DNA of 64,000 bases from Planctomycetota bacterium (GCA_029558835.1 JAKQDH010000060.1:1-64000), one strand, 5' to 3'. Positions 38,742 through 49,732 are shown, counted from the stretch's first letter. Notes: generated by a model from the sequence alone, not told the origin. Translations and numbers: made by a program.

Positions 38742-39635
38742 TTGAGCACCGTGACGAAAGTCTTCGTCGTCCTGCTGGTCGTGTTCAGCATCGCTTTCAC
38801 GATGATGACCGTCGCCATCGCGGCGAGGACGCCCCGGTGGCGGGAGGTGGCCTCGGCCTACGAGGAGCACGCCAAGGTGGCGGATGCCAACCTGAGGCAG
38901 TTGATTGCGTCGAACGCGGCGGAGCTGGCCTCCGTGCGCGACACCATCAAGGCACAGATGGACCGGGTGGCCAAGCTCGAGAGCGAGGCCCAGAAGCTGC
39001 GGAACGACCTGGCCCAGGCGAACGCGAAGCTCGAGCAGGTTACGGCCGAGAAGAGCAGCGCCGAGGCCATCAGCCGCGGCCTGCTCGCCCAGCTCGAGGT
39101 CAGTGAGGCCCAGCGTGCCGAGTACCGCAAGCAGCGGACCGAGCTGGAGAACTCCAACGTCGAACTGACGCGGCGTAACATCGACCTGAACGAGCGCGTC
39201 AACGAGCAGACGGCGCAGTTGGCGGTCCTGCTGGCCGAGAAGCGCCAATTCGAGCAGCAGATCAACATTCTGCGCTCGGAGAATGAACGACTGGCGCAGG
39301 CGGCCCGCCAGGTCTCCGGCGGCATGGTGGCGGAGGACGTGTCGGGCGCGGCCATGGCGGGCGTCGAGGCGCTGACGCCGGTGGCAGCCACGCCGGTACG
39401 GGGCAAGGTCCTCGAGGTGGCCGGCAACCTGGTCACGATCAGCGTCGGCTCGGCCGACGGGGTGAAGAGCGACATGGTGTTCGTCATTCACCGAGACGGG
39501 CAGTACGTGGCCGACGTGAAGATCAGCGTGGTCGATCCGAACCAGGCGGCCGGACGCGTCGTGCAGAAGAGCAGTGATCCGCAGCCCGGCGACCAGGTGA
39601 CGGACGCGCTTACCCTGGCGACACGGCGCGGGTAA
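38742..39635 (+). CDS. Membrane-anchored coiled-coil protein with MreC-like end
   Basis: 297 residues from a TTG start with AAAGGAG upstream. One N-terminal TM helix (VFVVLLVVFSIAFTMMTVAI) is followed by a continuous coiled coil from about residue 50 to 190 (LESEAQKLRNDLAQANAKLE, LLAEKRQFEQQINILRSENE). The C-terminal 80 residues are beta-rich (VRGKVLEVAGNLVTISVGSA, DGVKSDMVFVIHRDGQYVAD, KISVVDPNQAAGRVV), resembling one MreC-type beta-barrel domain. The plan of TM, coil and beta domain matches MreC but it is a different gene from the mreC downstream. It heads a cluster with a 50-residue membrane protein, mreB and mreC, so a role in the cell-envelope scaffold is a fair inference. Confidence 0.75.
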   Translation: MSTVTKVFVVLLVVFSIAFTMMTVAIAARTPRWREVASAYEEHAKVADANLRQLIASNAAELASVRDTIKAQMDRVAKLESEAQKLRNDLAQANAKLEQVTAEKSSAEAISRGLLAQLEVSEAQRAEYRKQRTELENSNVELTRRNIDLNERVNEQTAQLAVLLAEKRQFEQQINILRSENERLAQAARQVSGGMVAEDVSGAAMAGVEALTPVAATPVRGKVLEVAGNLVTISVGSADGVKSDMVFVIHRDGQYVADVKISVVDPNQAAGRVVQKSSDPQPGDQVTDALTLATRRG

Positions 39636-39720
39636 CGACGCCCGCTCGGCGGCGCGGAGCCGGGCCGGCGCGAGTGCAGCCTTCGGCGACCGGCGGCACA
39701 AGAGAACGGAGGTACGTGGC

Positions 39721-39873
39721 GTGAGTGAAGGTCCCGCGGGTGTACAACCCGAAAGTGATATCTACACCGTTCTGCTGATCATCGCCACGCTGATTGTCGT
39801 GGCGAGCACGGTGTATCTCGCGGTTTGCAGCCAGTCCCTGTTCGGCACGTGGAACCCCTTCAGCGCGGTCTAA
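39721..39873 (+). CDS. 50-residue single-TM protein upstream of mreB
   Basis: A GTG start with GGAGG 11 bases upstream. The translation is a short acidic N-terminus (SEGPAGVQPESDIYT), one TM helix (VLLIIATLIVVASTVYLAVC), then a short end SQSLFGTWNPFSAV. It lies between the coiled-coil gene and mreB, all on one strand. Small TM proteins in mre clusters could act as adaptors, but nothing in the sequence proves it. Confidence 0.65.
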   Translation: MSEGPAGVQPESDIYTVLLIIATLIVVASTVYLAVCSQSLFGTWNPFSAV

Positions 39874-40041
39874 CCCCCGCGGGGCCGGTCGTTAGGCCGA
39901 TCAGCACGCGGGGATGAAGTCCACGCCGGCGGGCGGCAGGGGTATGGCTCGTGATCCGGCCGGCGGCTGGCCCGTGCGTTTCGGCACGCCGGCGCCGCTT
40001 CGGTCGGACACCCATCCATCCGGCGTGGAGAGGAAGCTCCC

Positions 40042-41094
40042 ATGATCTTCGACTCCTTCCTGGGCATGTTCAGCGTGGACATGGGCATCGACCTGGGAAC
40101 CTGCAACACGCTGGTCTGCGTGAAGGGTGAGGGGATCGTCCTGAATGAGCCTTCGGTCGTGGCGGTCAAGCGCGGCACCAACCGCGTGCTCTACAACGGC
40201 AACGCCGTCGGTCTGGTGGCCAAGGAGATGCTGGGGCGCACGCCCGGTTCGATCAGCGCGATCCGCCCACTCAAGGACGGCGTCATCGCCGACTTCGACA
40301 TCACCGAGGCCATGCTGGGTTACTTCATCCGCAAGGTGCACGGGCGCAGCCGGTTCGTGAAGCCGCGGGTGGTGATCGCGGTGCCGTCGGGCATCACCGC
40401 GGTGGAGAAGCGAGCGGTGTACAACTCGGCCGAGCGCGCCGGCGCCCGCCGCGTGTACCTCGTCGAGGAACCGATGGCGGCCGGCATTGGCGGCGGGCTG
40501 CCCATCTCCGAGGCCACCGCCTCCATGATCGTCGACATCGGCGGCGGGACGACGGAAGTGGCCATCATGTCGCTGGCCGACATCGCCGTTTGCCGCAGCA
40601 TCCGCGTCGCCGGCGACGAGATGGACGAAGCCATCGTCACCCACATGCGCAAGAACTACAACCTGATGATCGGCCTGCAAACGGCCGAGGCCATCAAGAT
40701 CGACATCGGTTCCGTCGCCCCGACGGATGGGGAGACCACGCGCGAGGTGCGCGGGCGGGACCTCATCGGCGGTCTGCCGCGCAAGTGCGTGGTGACCAGC
40801 GAGGAGATCCGCGAGGCCCTGCGCGAGCCGGTCGGTCAGATCGTCGGCTGCGTCATCGAGACGCTGGAAACGGCCGAGCCGGAACTGGCCGCCGACCTGG
40901 TCGAGAACGGCATTCACCTGGCGGGCGGCGGAGCCTTGCTGCGCGGCATTGCCACCGTCCTGGCCGAGGCGACCGGGCTGGACGTCCGTCTGGTCGACGA
41001 TCCACTGACGTGCGTGGCGCGGGGCACGTCGGTGTACCTGGAGAACCTTGCCACCTGGAAGGACACGATGGAGTCGGACGCAGACGAATACTGA
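40042..41094 (+). CDS. mreB: Rod-shape protein MreB
   Basis: Actin-fold filament protein of 350 residues that positions lateral cell-wall synthesis at the inner membrane. MGIDLGTCNTLVCVKGEGIV is phosphate 1, VVIAVPSGITAVEKRAV and LVEEPMAAGIGGGLPI follow, MIVDIGGGTTEVAIMSLADI is phosphate 2, MRKNYNLMIGLQTAEAIK and HLAGGGALLRGIATVL (adenosine site) complete the pattern. The N-terminal amphipathic segment FDSFLGMFSVD could bind the membrane. A strong GGAG ribosome site precedes ATG. Presence of mreB with mreC suggests an elongated or at least mre-using cell; many planctomycetes lack ftsZ. Confidence 0.97.
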   Translation: MIFDSFLGMFSVDMGIDLGTCNTLVCVKGEGIVLNEPSVVAVKRGTNRVLYNGNAVGLVAKEMLGRTPGSISAIRPLKDGVIADFDITEAMLGYFIRKVHGRSRFVKPRVVIAVPSGITAVEKRAVYNSAERAGARRVYLVEEPMAAGIGGGLPISEATASMIVDIGGGTTEVAIMSLADIAVCRSIRVAGDEMDEAIVTHMRKNYNLMIGLQTAEAIKIDIGSVAPTDGETTREVRGRDLIGGLPRKCVVTSEEIREALREPVGQIVGCVIETLETAEPELAADLVENGIHLAGGGALLRGIATVLAEATGLDVRLVDDPLTCVARGTSVYLENLATWKDTMESDADEY

Positions 41095-41111
41095 GCCGCG
41101 CTGGTGAACCC

Positions 41112-42059
41112 ATGACCCGTCGTCGCCGTCCCAGGCCGTATCTGCGCACGATTCTCATCAGCCTGCTTGCCCTATCCCTCCTGGGTCTGCTGCTGCCCCG
41201 CTCGTGGACCGCGCCGCTGATGAGCCTCGTGCAGGTGCTGGCACCGTTCCAGGCGGCCACGCAGGCGGTGGCCGATGGGGCCCAGGCACGCACCGCGGGC
41301 GATACGCCGCCCCCCACCGCCGAAGAACACCAGCAGCTTCGACAGCAGGCCGAGGCCCTCCGTCATCAGGTCGCCGCCCTCAGCGCGCACGCGGTGGCGC
41401 TCGAGGAGGAGAACGCGCTGTTGACGGCCGTGCGGCTGCGCGGGGAGGGCGGCAGCGCCCTGGGCGCCCGTGGTCGGCTGATCCCGGCGCGCGTGATCGC
41501 CCAGGACGTGGTGGCGTGGCGCAGCTCGCGTCTGATCGACGCCGGGACGCTACGCGGCGTGCAGCCCGGGGCGATCGTGACCTCGCGGGCGTTTGACATC
41601 AACCAGGGCGAGGAGATCGGCTTGCGTCCCGGATTGGCGGTGCTGCTGGCCGAGACGCTCGTCGGCACCGTGGAGAAGACCGGCACGCACACGGCCCGCG
41701 TCCGGCTGCTCAGCGACATTACGAGCGCGCGTCGCGTGCGGATCGGGCGTTTCGTGGAGGACCGTTTCGCGCTGGTGGAGCCGGTTTTCTGGCTCATCGG
41801 CACCGGGCGCGGACGCATGGAACTCCGCGACGTGGACCGCCGGCTGGTGCAGGACGGCCTCGTGGCGATCGGCGACATTGTGCTGTCGGACCCGACCGAC
41901 GAGATGCTCCCGGCCGCCCTGACGATCGGCAAGATCACCATGGTCGAACCGGACCGCGGGAACCCGTTGTTGCGGGTGCTGACCGTCGAGCCGGTGGTGC
42001 CGGAAACACAACTGCAACGAGTGTACGTGTACGATCCTTCGCCGGCCGGCAACGAATGA
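41112..42059 (+). CDS. mreC: Rod-shape-determining protein MreC
   Basis: 315 residues. Basic N-terminus, one TM helix (TILISLLALSLLGLLLPRSW), a short coiled coil (EEHQQLRQQAEALRHQVAAL, AVALEEENALLTAV), then the two beta domains (RLIPARVIAQDVVAWRSSRL, DAGTLRGVQPGAIVTSRAFD, GTHTARVRLLSDITSARRVR, GDIVLSDPTDEMLPAALTIG). It lies 17 bases after mreB, and its stop overlaps the next gene by 4 bases. It links MreB to periplasmic wall enzymes. No mreD, pbp2 or rodA follows here. Confidence 0.92.
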   Translation: MTRRRRPRPYLRTILISLLALSLLGLLLPRSWTAPLMSLVQVLAPFQAATQAVADGAQARTAGDTPPPTAEEHQQLRQQAEALRHQVAALSAHAVALEEENALLTAVRLRGEGGSALGARGRLIPARVIAQDVVAWRSSRLIDAGTLRGVQPGAIVTSRAFDINQGEEIGLRPGLAVLLAETLVGTVEKTGTHTARVRLLSDITSARRVRIGRFVEDRFALVEPVFWLIGTGRGRMELRDVDRRLVQDGLVAIGDIVLSDPTDEMLPAALTIGKITMVEPDRGNPLLRVLTVEPVVPETQLQRVYVYDPSPAGNE

Positions 42060-44020
42060 GCAGCGTGCCGCCCCATCCCACCACCTCCCTCCCACTCCGC
42101 GCCGGCGGACTGAGCCGGACGGGCTGGGTATTCGGCCTGCTCCTGGCAACGCTCGCGGGCGCCGGCCTGCGGTTCCTCGGCCTGGGCGGCCGCGACTTCT
42201 GGTTCGATGAGAGCTGCACGTTCATCTACGTGCATCAGCTTTTCTGCTGGCCGGAGGGTTCGAGCCTCCTGCGGGAAAGCACGAACCTGCCCTACTACTT
42301 GTTGCTTTCAGGCTGGACGTGGCTGTTGGGCGACTCGGAGGCGGCCTACCGTTCGCTTTCCGCGCTGGCGGCCACGCTCACGGTGCCGCTGCTCGGGGTC
42401 GTGGCGTGGCGTCTCGGCGGGCGCGCGGCCGGGCTCGTTGGCGCGGCGTTGGCGGCCTGCAACCCGCTGCATGTCTACTATGCGCATGAGGCCCGGGCCT
42501 ATGCCCTGTGGGTCCTGTTGCTGGCCGTGATGCTGTGGCTGCTGGTGGAGGCCGCCCGGCGCGAGCGAAGCGCGGTCTGGTGGGTCACCTATGCGACCAT
42601 GGCGCTGCTGGCGTTGCACGTCCATTACTACACTGTCTTCTTCCTGGCCGCAAGTGTCTCCGTCGTGGCACTCAGATGGCCGCGGAGAACCCCTACTGGA
42701 ACGGATGAAACCCCTCTCTCACGTGGCGCAGATAAGATCCCTCTCCCCCGTAGGGCGGATAAGACCCCTCTCCCCCATGGGGGAGAGGGCAGGGTGAGGG
42801 GGGAGGGCCCGACGCGGCCGCCATCCCCGCTGGAACAGGAACAGACGCTGCCCCGGGATGCGACGCGTGTCCCACCCTCCCCCGACGCCTCCCTCGAAGG
42901 GAGGGGAGTTCCGCCAGCGGCTCCTGGGGAAGATTGGCGTCGCACCCTGCGCCGTTGGCTGGTAGTAACTGGCATCATCGCCGTCGCGTTCGTACCGTAC
43001 TCCCTCCTCGCGGTGCTGCCCGCGGCGGGCGGCGGCGGCAACGTCTGGCTGGCCGAGCAGTGGCAGCCGCGCTCAGCGCTCGGGCACAGCCTGTGGGCGT
43101 TCTTGCCGGCAGGTGATTATCCGGCACACCTGCGGGGGTTGTCGCTCGCGTCGCCGGACACGCGACCCGTCGGCAGTCCGGGGCTCGTGGCCATCGCGCG
43201 GATCGCGCCGGCGCTGTTGCTGCTCGCGCTGCTCGCGTTGCTGGCACGGCAGGCAGCGGCACCGGCAACCCAACCCGACAGTGCCGCAGACGTGGATGCC
43301 GAAGCCGACACTCCCGTTGCTATCCGCGGGCGTCACTTCTTTCTCAGCGTGCTGACGCTGGGGCCGTTGGTGCTGGCGTGGTTGTATTCGGCGCTCATAC
43401 GGCCGATCTACCTGCCCGGCCGGTATGATCTGGTCGCGTGGCCCGCGTTTGCGGTGTGGATGGCCGTGCTCGTCGCCCAATCGGCGCGGCTCTGCCGGCC
43501 GCCCCACCAGTGGCGCTGCCCATTGGTGCTGACGGTGGTGCTGGTCGCGTGTAGCGCGGTACCCCTGGCGCGGCTTCTGCTGTGGCGGCCACCCCCTTCG
43601 CCGGCACACTTGCGGGCGGAGAAGCTGACCCGTCTGGCAGGCAGCGGCGGCCTGGCCATCGCCTTCTCCTACGACCGAGACTACCTGCTGTACTACCTGC
43701 ACCGCGCGGGCTTCGCCGGTCGGATCATCAGCTTCCCGACGTGGCTGGACGAACAGATCGGCTGGGTGGATACCGAGGCGGACCTGGCGCGGGCGGCCAC
43801 CGGTGCTCTTGACCGAGAGGTCGAGCGCGTGCTGCGCGAAGTAGAGGGCTGCCGGGCGCAAGGCGACCGCGTGTTCCTGCTCGGCGACTCGCTGGACCCC
43901 CTGGGCACCGGCCCGCGCGAGGTCTTGCATCAGCGCTTGTTCAGGGCGCTGCGCGAAGGTAAGTACGACACTCTGGCCGCGGATTCCGAACACCACATCT
44001 GGGAATTGCGGTCGCCATAA
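42056..44020 (+). CDS. GT-C membrane glycosyltransferase (GT39/ArnT-like) with translated repeat insertion
   Basis: 654 residues with about 10 TM helices. The first exported loop GRDFWFDESCTFIYVHQLF carries the catalytic-type Asp-Glu of GT-C enzymes, and NPLHVYYAHEARAYALWVLL is the usual second conserved stretch. Such enzymes transfer sugars from polyprenyl phosphate on the outer face of the membrane. Between TM helices, codons about 215-285 encode low-complexity ETPLSRGAD, KIPLPRRAD and KTPLPHGGE units plus RVRGEGPTRPPSPLEQEQ, which is a dispersed DNA repeat inserted in frame. It starts inside the mreC stop (ATGA overlap), so translational coupling to mreC is likely; a role in envelope glycan synthesis is inferred. 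Confidence 0.82.
   Translation: MSSVPPHPTTSLPLRAGGLSRTGWVFGLLLATLAGAGLRFLGLGGRDFWFDESCTFIYVHQLFCWPEGSSLLRESTNLPYYLLLSGWTWLLGDSEAAYRSLSALAATLTVPLLGVVAWRLGGRAAGLVGAALAACNPLHVYYAHEARAYALWVLLLAVMLWLLVEAARRERSAVWWVTYATMALLALHVHYYTVFFLAASVSVVALRWPRRTPTGTDETPLSRGADKIPLPRRADKTPLPHGGEGRVRGEGPTRPPSPLEQEQTLPRDATRVPPSPDASLEGRGVPPAAPGEDWRRTLRRWLVVTGIIAVAFVPYSLLAVLPAAGGGGNVWLAEQWQPRSALGHSLWAFLPAGDYPAHLRGLSLASPDTRPVGSPGLVAIARIAPALLLLALLALLARQAAAPATQPDSAADVDAEADTPVAIRGRHFFLSVLTLGPLVLAWLYSALIRPIYLPGRYDLVAWPAFAVWMAVLVAQSARLCRPPHQWRCPLVLTVVLVACSAVPLARLLLWRPPPSPAHLRAEKLTRLAGSGGLAIAFSYDRDYLLYYLHRAGFAGRIISFPTWLDEQIGWVDTEADLARAATGALDREVERVLREVEGCRAQGDRVFLLGDSLDPLGTGPREVLHQRLFRALREGKYDTLAADSEHHIWELRSP
42708..42805. 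repeat. CCCCTCTCCC palindromic repeat, copy 2, inside a coding sequence
   Basis: Three successive 27-bp units (AACCCCTCTCTCACGTGG-type, ATCCCTCTCCCCCGTAGG-type, ACCCCTCTCCCCCATGGG-type) end in the full palindrome CCCCTCTCCCCC/GGGGGAGAGGG plus CAGGGTGAGGG. Total length keeps the reading frame of the glycosyltransferase. Same palindrome as 35580 and 57516. Confidence 0.8.
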
Positions 44021-44216
44021 CGGCCCGTGGAAGAGCGGTCGAACCGTAGGGGATGGCCTGAGAACCCCAGGTTTGACGGTCCCCGTGTCGGCCGCGGAGG
44101 GCCGACGCGACTTCTCCAACAGGCCGCTGCGCGCACGCGCAACGGTGATTCAGCGTCTCCGGGGGCCCGTGAACCCAAGCCACAAGGAAGTGCGACGCGT
44201 GGCGTGCGCGAGGACC

Positions 44217-44741
44217 TCACCCACCGGTGGTGAAGCCCGGGGCCTCGTAGATGACGTACTCCGTCGGCTGCATGCCGAGGGAGCGATAGCAGGTCAGGGC
44301 ACGCCGGTTCTCGCGGTGCGCATAGAGGCGAAGGGCAACGACCTGCGGGTCGCGTCGGGCGAGCGTGCGCACGTGCTCATACAACGTTTGAAAGACGCCC
44401 CGCTGCCGGAAGGCCGGCTCCACGTACACGCTCTGAATCCACCAGATCCAGCCGCAGCGCCAGTCGCTCCACTCCCGCGTGATCATCGTCTGGCCGACGA
44501 GCCGCCCGGCCGCCTCGGCATCCGTGAACTCCGCCACGTAGTATTGCCCGCGCAGCGGATCGGCAAGCACGTCGCGCACGCCCGCGGCCACAACCGCCGG
44601 ATCGAGCGCGAGCCCCTCACTCTCGAGCGCCACGCCGCGATTGAAGGCGGCGATGGTCTCCACATCGTCGAGCCGCGCGCAGCGCACGTAGAGGCGCTTC
44701 GCTTCCGCCCTGTCGGAGGCCCGGTCCGGTCCCGTCCCCAT
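44217..44741 (-). CDS. GNAT-family N-acetyltransferase
   Basis: 174 residues from the ATG that follows GGAAGGA; a longer frame is open for 22 codons upstream. VRCARLDDVETIAAFNRGVA opens the fold, WWIQSVYVEPAFRQRGVFQT is motif A with the QxxGxG/A-type loop (here RQRGVF), and LYAHRENRRALTCYRSLGMQ is motif B. The form YYVAEFTDAEAAGRLVGQTM suggests a one-domain acetyltransferase of unknown substrate. Convergent with the glycosyltransferase gene. Confidence 0.88.
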   Translation of the reverse strand: MGTGPDRASDRAEAKRLYVRCARLDDVETIAAFNRGVALESEGLALDPAVVAAGVRDVLADPLRGQYYVAEFTDAEAAGRLVGQTMITREWSDWRCGWIWWIQSVYVEPAFRQRGVFQTLYEHVRTLARRDPQVVALRLYAHRENRRALTCYRSLGMQPTEYVIYEAPGFTTGG

Positions 44742-45039
44742 GGGGTCTTCCTTCCGCAATGCGTCCACGTCGGGCCCACAGGCTTTCCGACCGCGGCGCG
44801 TCGCCACGGCCGTTCCGCATGATCATGCTGCCTTCGGCCGCGCGCCCCCAATCGTCTTACGCCTGCGGCACCGCAACCTCGGCCCGGGTGGCACAGGAGC
44901 CCACTGGGCAGCTTGTATCGAGAACCACAGCGCTTGACAACGGGCCTGTGGCATCTACAACCCGGCACTGGATGGGTATCGGATCGCCGGCGCCGAGCCG
45001 CGCCCGGTGGTTCAGGCTGGTGCTACCAGGAGATTACCG

Positions 45040-45657
45040 ATGCAATTCGACCAGATTGTCCAGGGCCGGCGCTCGGTGAAGTCCTATGACCCCGAGCATC
45101 AGATCAGCGACCGGGAACTGGCGGCCATCTTCGCCAAGGTCTTGTTGACGCCGTCCTCGTTCAACTTGCAGCATTGGCGGTTTGTAGTGGTCCGCGACCA
45201 GGCGTTGAAGACCCGCCTGCGGGCGGCCGCGTTTAACCAGGAGCAGGTAGAGAAGGCCGCTGCGGTGGTGGTCGTGCTGGGGAAGCTCAACGCCCACGAG
45301 GACGGGCCCCGCATCTATGCCGATGCTCCGGATCCCCTCCGCCGGGCCCTGCTGCCGATGATCGAGCAAAGCTACGCCGACCAACCGGCCCGCCAGCGCG
45401 ACGAGGCCATTCGCTCCGGCTCGCTGGCCGCGATGACCCTGATGTACGCCGCCTACGACCTGGGCTACGCATCGGGGCCGATGATCGGGTTCGACCCAGG
45501 GCAAGTCACCCGCCTGATCGGGGCGGATGAGCACCACATCCCCGTGATGCTGGTCGTCCTGGGCAAGCCAGCTGGCCAACCGCACCCGCGTCCCACCCGC
45601 CTGCCGCTGAGTGAGCTGGTCAAGCTGGAGGCGTGGGGCGGCCAGGGACTCGGCTGA
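45040..45657 (+). CDS. Nitroreductase-family flavoprotein
   Basis: 205 residues from ATG with AGGAGA upstream; an earlier GTG is open but adds nothing. RRSVKSYDPEHQISDRELAA and LLTPSSFNLQHWRFVVVRDQ are the FMN-binding N-terminal signature of NfsA/NfsB-like enzymes, AAAVVVVLGKLNAHED is the central strand, and AAMTLMYAAYDLGYASGPMI then FDPGQVTRLIGADEHHIPVM are the C-terminal conserved helices. It reduces nitro compounds, quinones or similar with NAD(P)H. It stands 270 bases upstream of groEL1 but separated by its own control region. Confidence 0.9.
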   Translation: MQFDQIVQGRRSVKSYDPEHQISDRELAAIFAKVLLTPSSFNLQHWRFVVVRDQALKTRLRAAAFNQEQVEKAAAVVVVLGKLNAHEDGPRIYADAPDPLRRALLPMIEQSYADQPARQRDEAIRSGSLAAMTLMYAAYDLGYASGPMIGFDPGQVTRLIGADEHHIPVMLVVLGKPAGQPHPRPTRLPLSELVKLEAWGGQGLG

Positions 45658-45783
45658 AACCCTGTCAATTTGGCTTTCGCGGGGCGGCCGGCGGGGGGTC
45701 GGCTGCCAAGCTGGCAGCGGGCCGGCGGTGGGCGCGGCCACCAGCGGCACCGTAACCTTCGTCACCTCAATAGGTTGCATCCA

Positions 45784-45858
45784 GTACCGGTACGGGTTCG
45801 GCGTGGTCCGCAGCATGCTCTATAGGGGGGTACGCACCGGCTGGCTCGGTACCGGTAC
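45784..45858 (+). promoter_or_regulatory. Candidate groEL1 control region with paired GTACCGGTAC palindromes
   Basis: Two identical 10-bp palindromes GTACCGGTAC (45784-45793 and 45849-45858) flank a TTCGGC/TATAGG pair (45797-45802, 45821-45826; 18-base spacer). The centre-to-centre distance is 65 bases. No CIRCE (TTAGCACTC-N9-GAGTGCTAA) is present. Regulator unknown. Confidence 0.4.
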
Positions 45859-45930
45859 GAGTAGCAGTCTATCCGCAAGCAACGGATCGGATCGAATCCC
45901 ACAAACCAACGCATTCGTGAGGAGGCACAT

Positions 45931-47577
45931 ATGGCGGTCAAACAGTTGGCCTACGAGCAGGACGCCCGGCAGGCGTTGTGGCGGGGCGTCGAGAAGCTCG
46001 CCAACGCGGTCAAGTGCACGCTGGGCCCCCGCGGCCGGAATGCCGTCATCGACAAGGGTTGGGGCGGACCCAACGTCACCAAGGACGGCGTCACCGTGGC
46101 CGAGGAGGTCGAACTCACCGACAAGTACGAGAATCTTGGTGCCCAGCTCGTGAAAGAGGCGGCCAGCAAGACCAGTGAGCTGGCCGGCGACGGCACCACC
46201 ACGGCGACGGTCCTGGCCGAGGCCATCTTCCGGCTCGGGCTGAAGAACATCGTGGCCGGGACGGATGCCAACGCCATCAACCGGGGCATCGAGCAGGCGG
46301 TGCGGCAGGTCGTGGCGAAGCTTAAGGACCTGTCCCGCCCGGTGAAGGTCACGGCCCGGGAGGACCTGGTGAACGTGGCGTCCATCTCGGCCAACGCGGA
46401 CCAGTCCGTGGGCAAGCTGATGGCCGACGCGTTCGAGAAGGTCGGCAAGGACGGGGTCATCACGGTCGATGAGGGCAAGAGTTCCGAGACGGTGATTGAC
46501 CTGGTGGAAGGCATGCAGTTCGACCGCGGGTTCCTGTCACCGCACTTCGTGACGGACGCCGAGTCCATTCAGTGCGTGCTGTCCAAGCCGTTCGTGCTGG
46601 TGCACGAGGACAAGATCACCAACGTCCAGAAGCTCATCCCGCTGCTGGAGAAGGTGTCCAAGGCCAAGCGACCGCTGCTGTTGATTGCGGAGGACGTGGA
46701 AGGCGAGGCACTGGCGACGCTGGTGGTCAACAAGATCCGCGGCATCCTGGACATCTGCGCGGTCAAGGCGCCGGGCTACGGCGATCGGCGCAAGGCGATG
46801 CTCCAGGACATCGCGATTCTGACCGGCGGACAGGCGATCATGAAGGACCTGGGCATCGACGTGGAGAAGATCTCCATGTCCGACCTGGGCCAGGCCAAGA
46901 AGGTCATCGTCGACGCCAATAACACCACGATCATCGAGGGCGCCGGCTCGACCGACGCCATCAAGGCGCGGATTGCCCAACTCACCGCGGAGATCGAGGC
47001 GACGACGTCGGATTACGACCGCGAGAAGCTCGAGGAGCGGCGGGCGAAGCTGGCCGGCGGCGTCGCGCAGATCAAGGTCGGGGCGGCCACCGAGACCGAG
47101 CTGAAGGAGCGCAAGGCCCGGATCGAGGACGCTCTGCACGCGACACGGGCGGCGTTGGAAGAGGGCATCGTGCCGGGCGGCGGCGTGGCCCTGGTGCGGG
47201 CCCGGGCGGTCCTCGCCGATCTCAAGCTGACGGGCGATGCCCAGATCGGCGTGGACATCGTCCGCGAGGCACTGGCCGCCCCCCTGCGGCAGATCGCCCT
47301 GAACGCCGGCGTAGAGCCCGGCGTGGTGCTGCACAAGGTCGAGGGCAAGAGCGGGTCGTTCGGCTTCAACGCCGACACCATGCAGTACACCGACCTGGTC
47401 AAGGACGGCGTCATCGACCCGACCAAGGTGGTACGTACCGCCCTGGAGAACGCCAGCAGCGTGGCGCGCATCCTGCTCAGCACGGACGTGTGCATCACGG
47501 CCAAGCCGGAGAAGAAGAAAGAGGCCGAGGGCGGCATGGGCGGCCCCGGCATGGACGAAGACATGGACATGATGTAG
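45931..47577 (+). CDS. groEL1: Chaperonin GroEL, copy 1
   Basis: 60-kDa chaperonin of 548 residues that forms the ATP-driven folding chamber with GroES. Standard motifs are [34 protein letters not shown] (catalytic Asp region), [16 protein letters not shown] (phosphate loop), [18 protein letters not shown] (apical domain) and [19 protein letters not shown]. The C-terminus is a Gly/Met tail ([15 protein letters not shown]), the mark of the typical folding GroEL. A GAGGAGG ribosome site precedes the ATG. The N-terminus [20 protein letters not shown] departs from the usual MAKxIxFxxxAR. First of groEL1-groES-groEL2. Confidence 0.97.
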   Translation: MAVKQLAYEQDARQALWRGVEKLANAVKCTLGPRGRNAVIDKGWGGPNVTKDGVTVAEEVELTDKYENLGAQLVKEAASKTSELAGDGTTTATVLAEAIFRLGLKNIVAGTDANAINRGIEQAVRQVVAKLKDLSRPVKVTAREDLVNVASISANADQSVGKLMADAFEKVGKDGVITVDEGKSSETVIDLVEGMQFDRGFLSPHFVTDAESIQCVLSKPFVLVHEDKITNVQKLIPLLEKVSKAKRPLLLIAEDVEGEALATLVVNKIRGILDICAVKAPGYGDRRKAMLQDIAILTGGQAIMKDLGIDVEKISMSDLGQAKKVIVDANNTTIIEGAGSTDAIKARIAQLTAEIEATTSDYDREKLEERRAKLAGGVAQIKVGAATETELKERKARIEDALHATRAALEEGIVPGGGVALVRARAVLADLKLTGDAQIGVDIVREALAAPLRQIALNAGVEPGVVLHKVEGKSGSFGFNADTMQYTDLVKDGVIDPTKVVRTALENASSVARILLSTDVCITAKPEKKKEAEGGMGGPGMDEDMDMM

Positions 47578-47693
47578 TCCCGCGGTCGGCTGCGCACCGA
47601 CGGGTGGCAGACGGCAAACGGACGGATTGCTAACCGGCCCGCAGGCCGCGACCGGCGGCCGGGCCCGCGAACGCAAGAGGGAGTGAACGGAAC

Positions 47694-48017
47694 ATGGCAA
47701 CGGCGACCAAGAGCAAGGCGAAGATTAAGTTCCGCCCCATGGATGATCGGGTGCTGGTGGAGCCCAGTGAGGCGGATGAAGTGACCACGGGTGGCATCAT
47801 TCTGCCCGACACCGCGCGGGAGAAGCCGCAGCGGGGGACGATCCTGGCCGTGGGGCCCGGCAAACTGCTGGACAGCGGCAAGCGCGGCGAGATGGGCGTG
47901 CGCATCGGCGACGAGGTCTTCTACGGCAAGTACTCGGGCACCGAGATCGAGTACGGCCCCAGCAAGTACGTCGTCATCCGGGAGAGCGACATCCTGGCGG
48001 TCGTGGACAACGGGTAA
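47694..48017 (+). CDS. groES: Co-chaperonin GroES
   Basis: 107 residues that cap the GroEL ring. KIKFRPMDDRVLVEPSEADE is the N-terminal signature, EVTTGGIILPDTAREKPQRG contains the mobile loop that docks on GroEL, and YGKYSGTEIEYGPSKYVVIR followed by ILAVVDNG ends the fold. About 10 residues longer than average at the N-terminus (MATATKSKAK). It lies 116 bases after groEL1 and 84 before groEL2, so one groES serves two chaperonin genes. GAGGGAG upstream. Confidence 0.97.
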   Translation: MATATKSKAKIKFRPMDDRVLVEPSEADEVTTGGIILPDTAREKPQRGTILAVGPGKLLDSGKRGEMGVRIGDEVFYGKYSGTEIEYGPSKYVVIRESDILAVVDNG

Positions 48018-48089
48018 ACGAGGTTGACGGGGCGGGCGGTCGGGCGGGTCGCGGACCCGACCCGGGCGGCCGGCCCCTCTTCAGGATAA

Positions 48090-49712
<1,623 letters not shown>

Positions 49713-49732
49713 AGGCAGAATGCAGAAGGAAG

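Noticed and set aside
45658-45930. CIRCE element upstream of groEL1
   Set aside because: No TTAGCACTC-N9-GAGTGCTAA or close variant is present.
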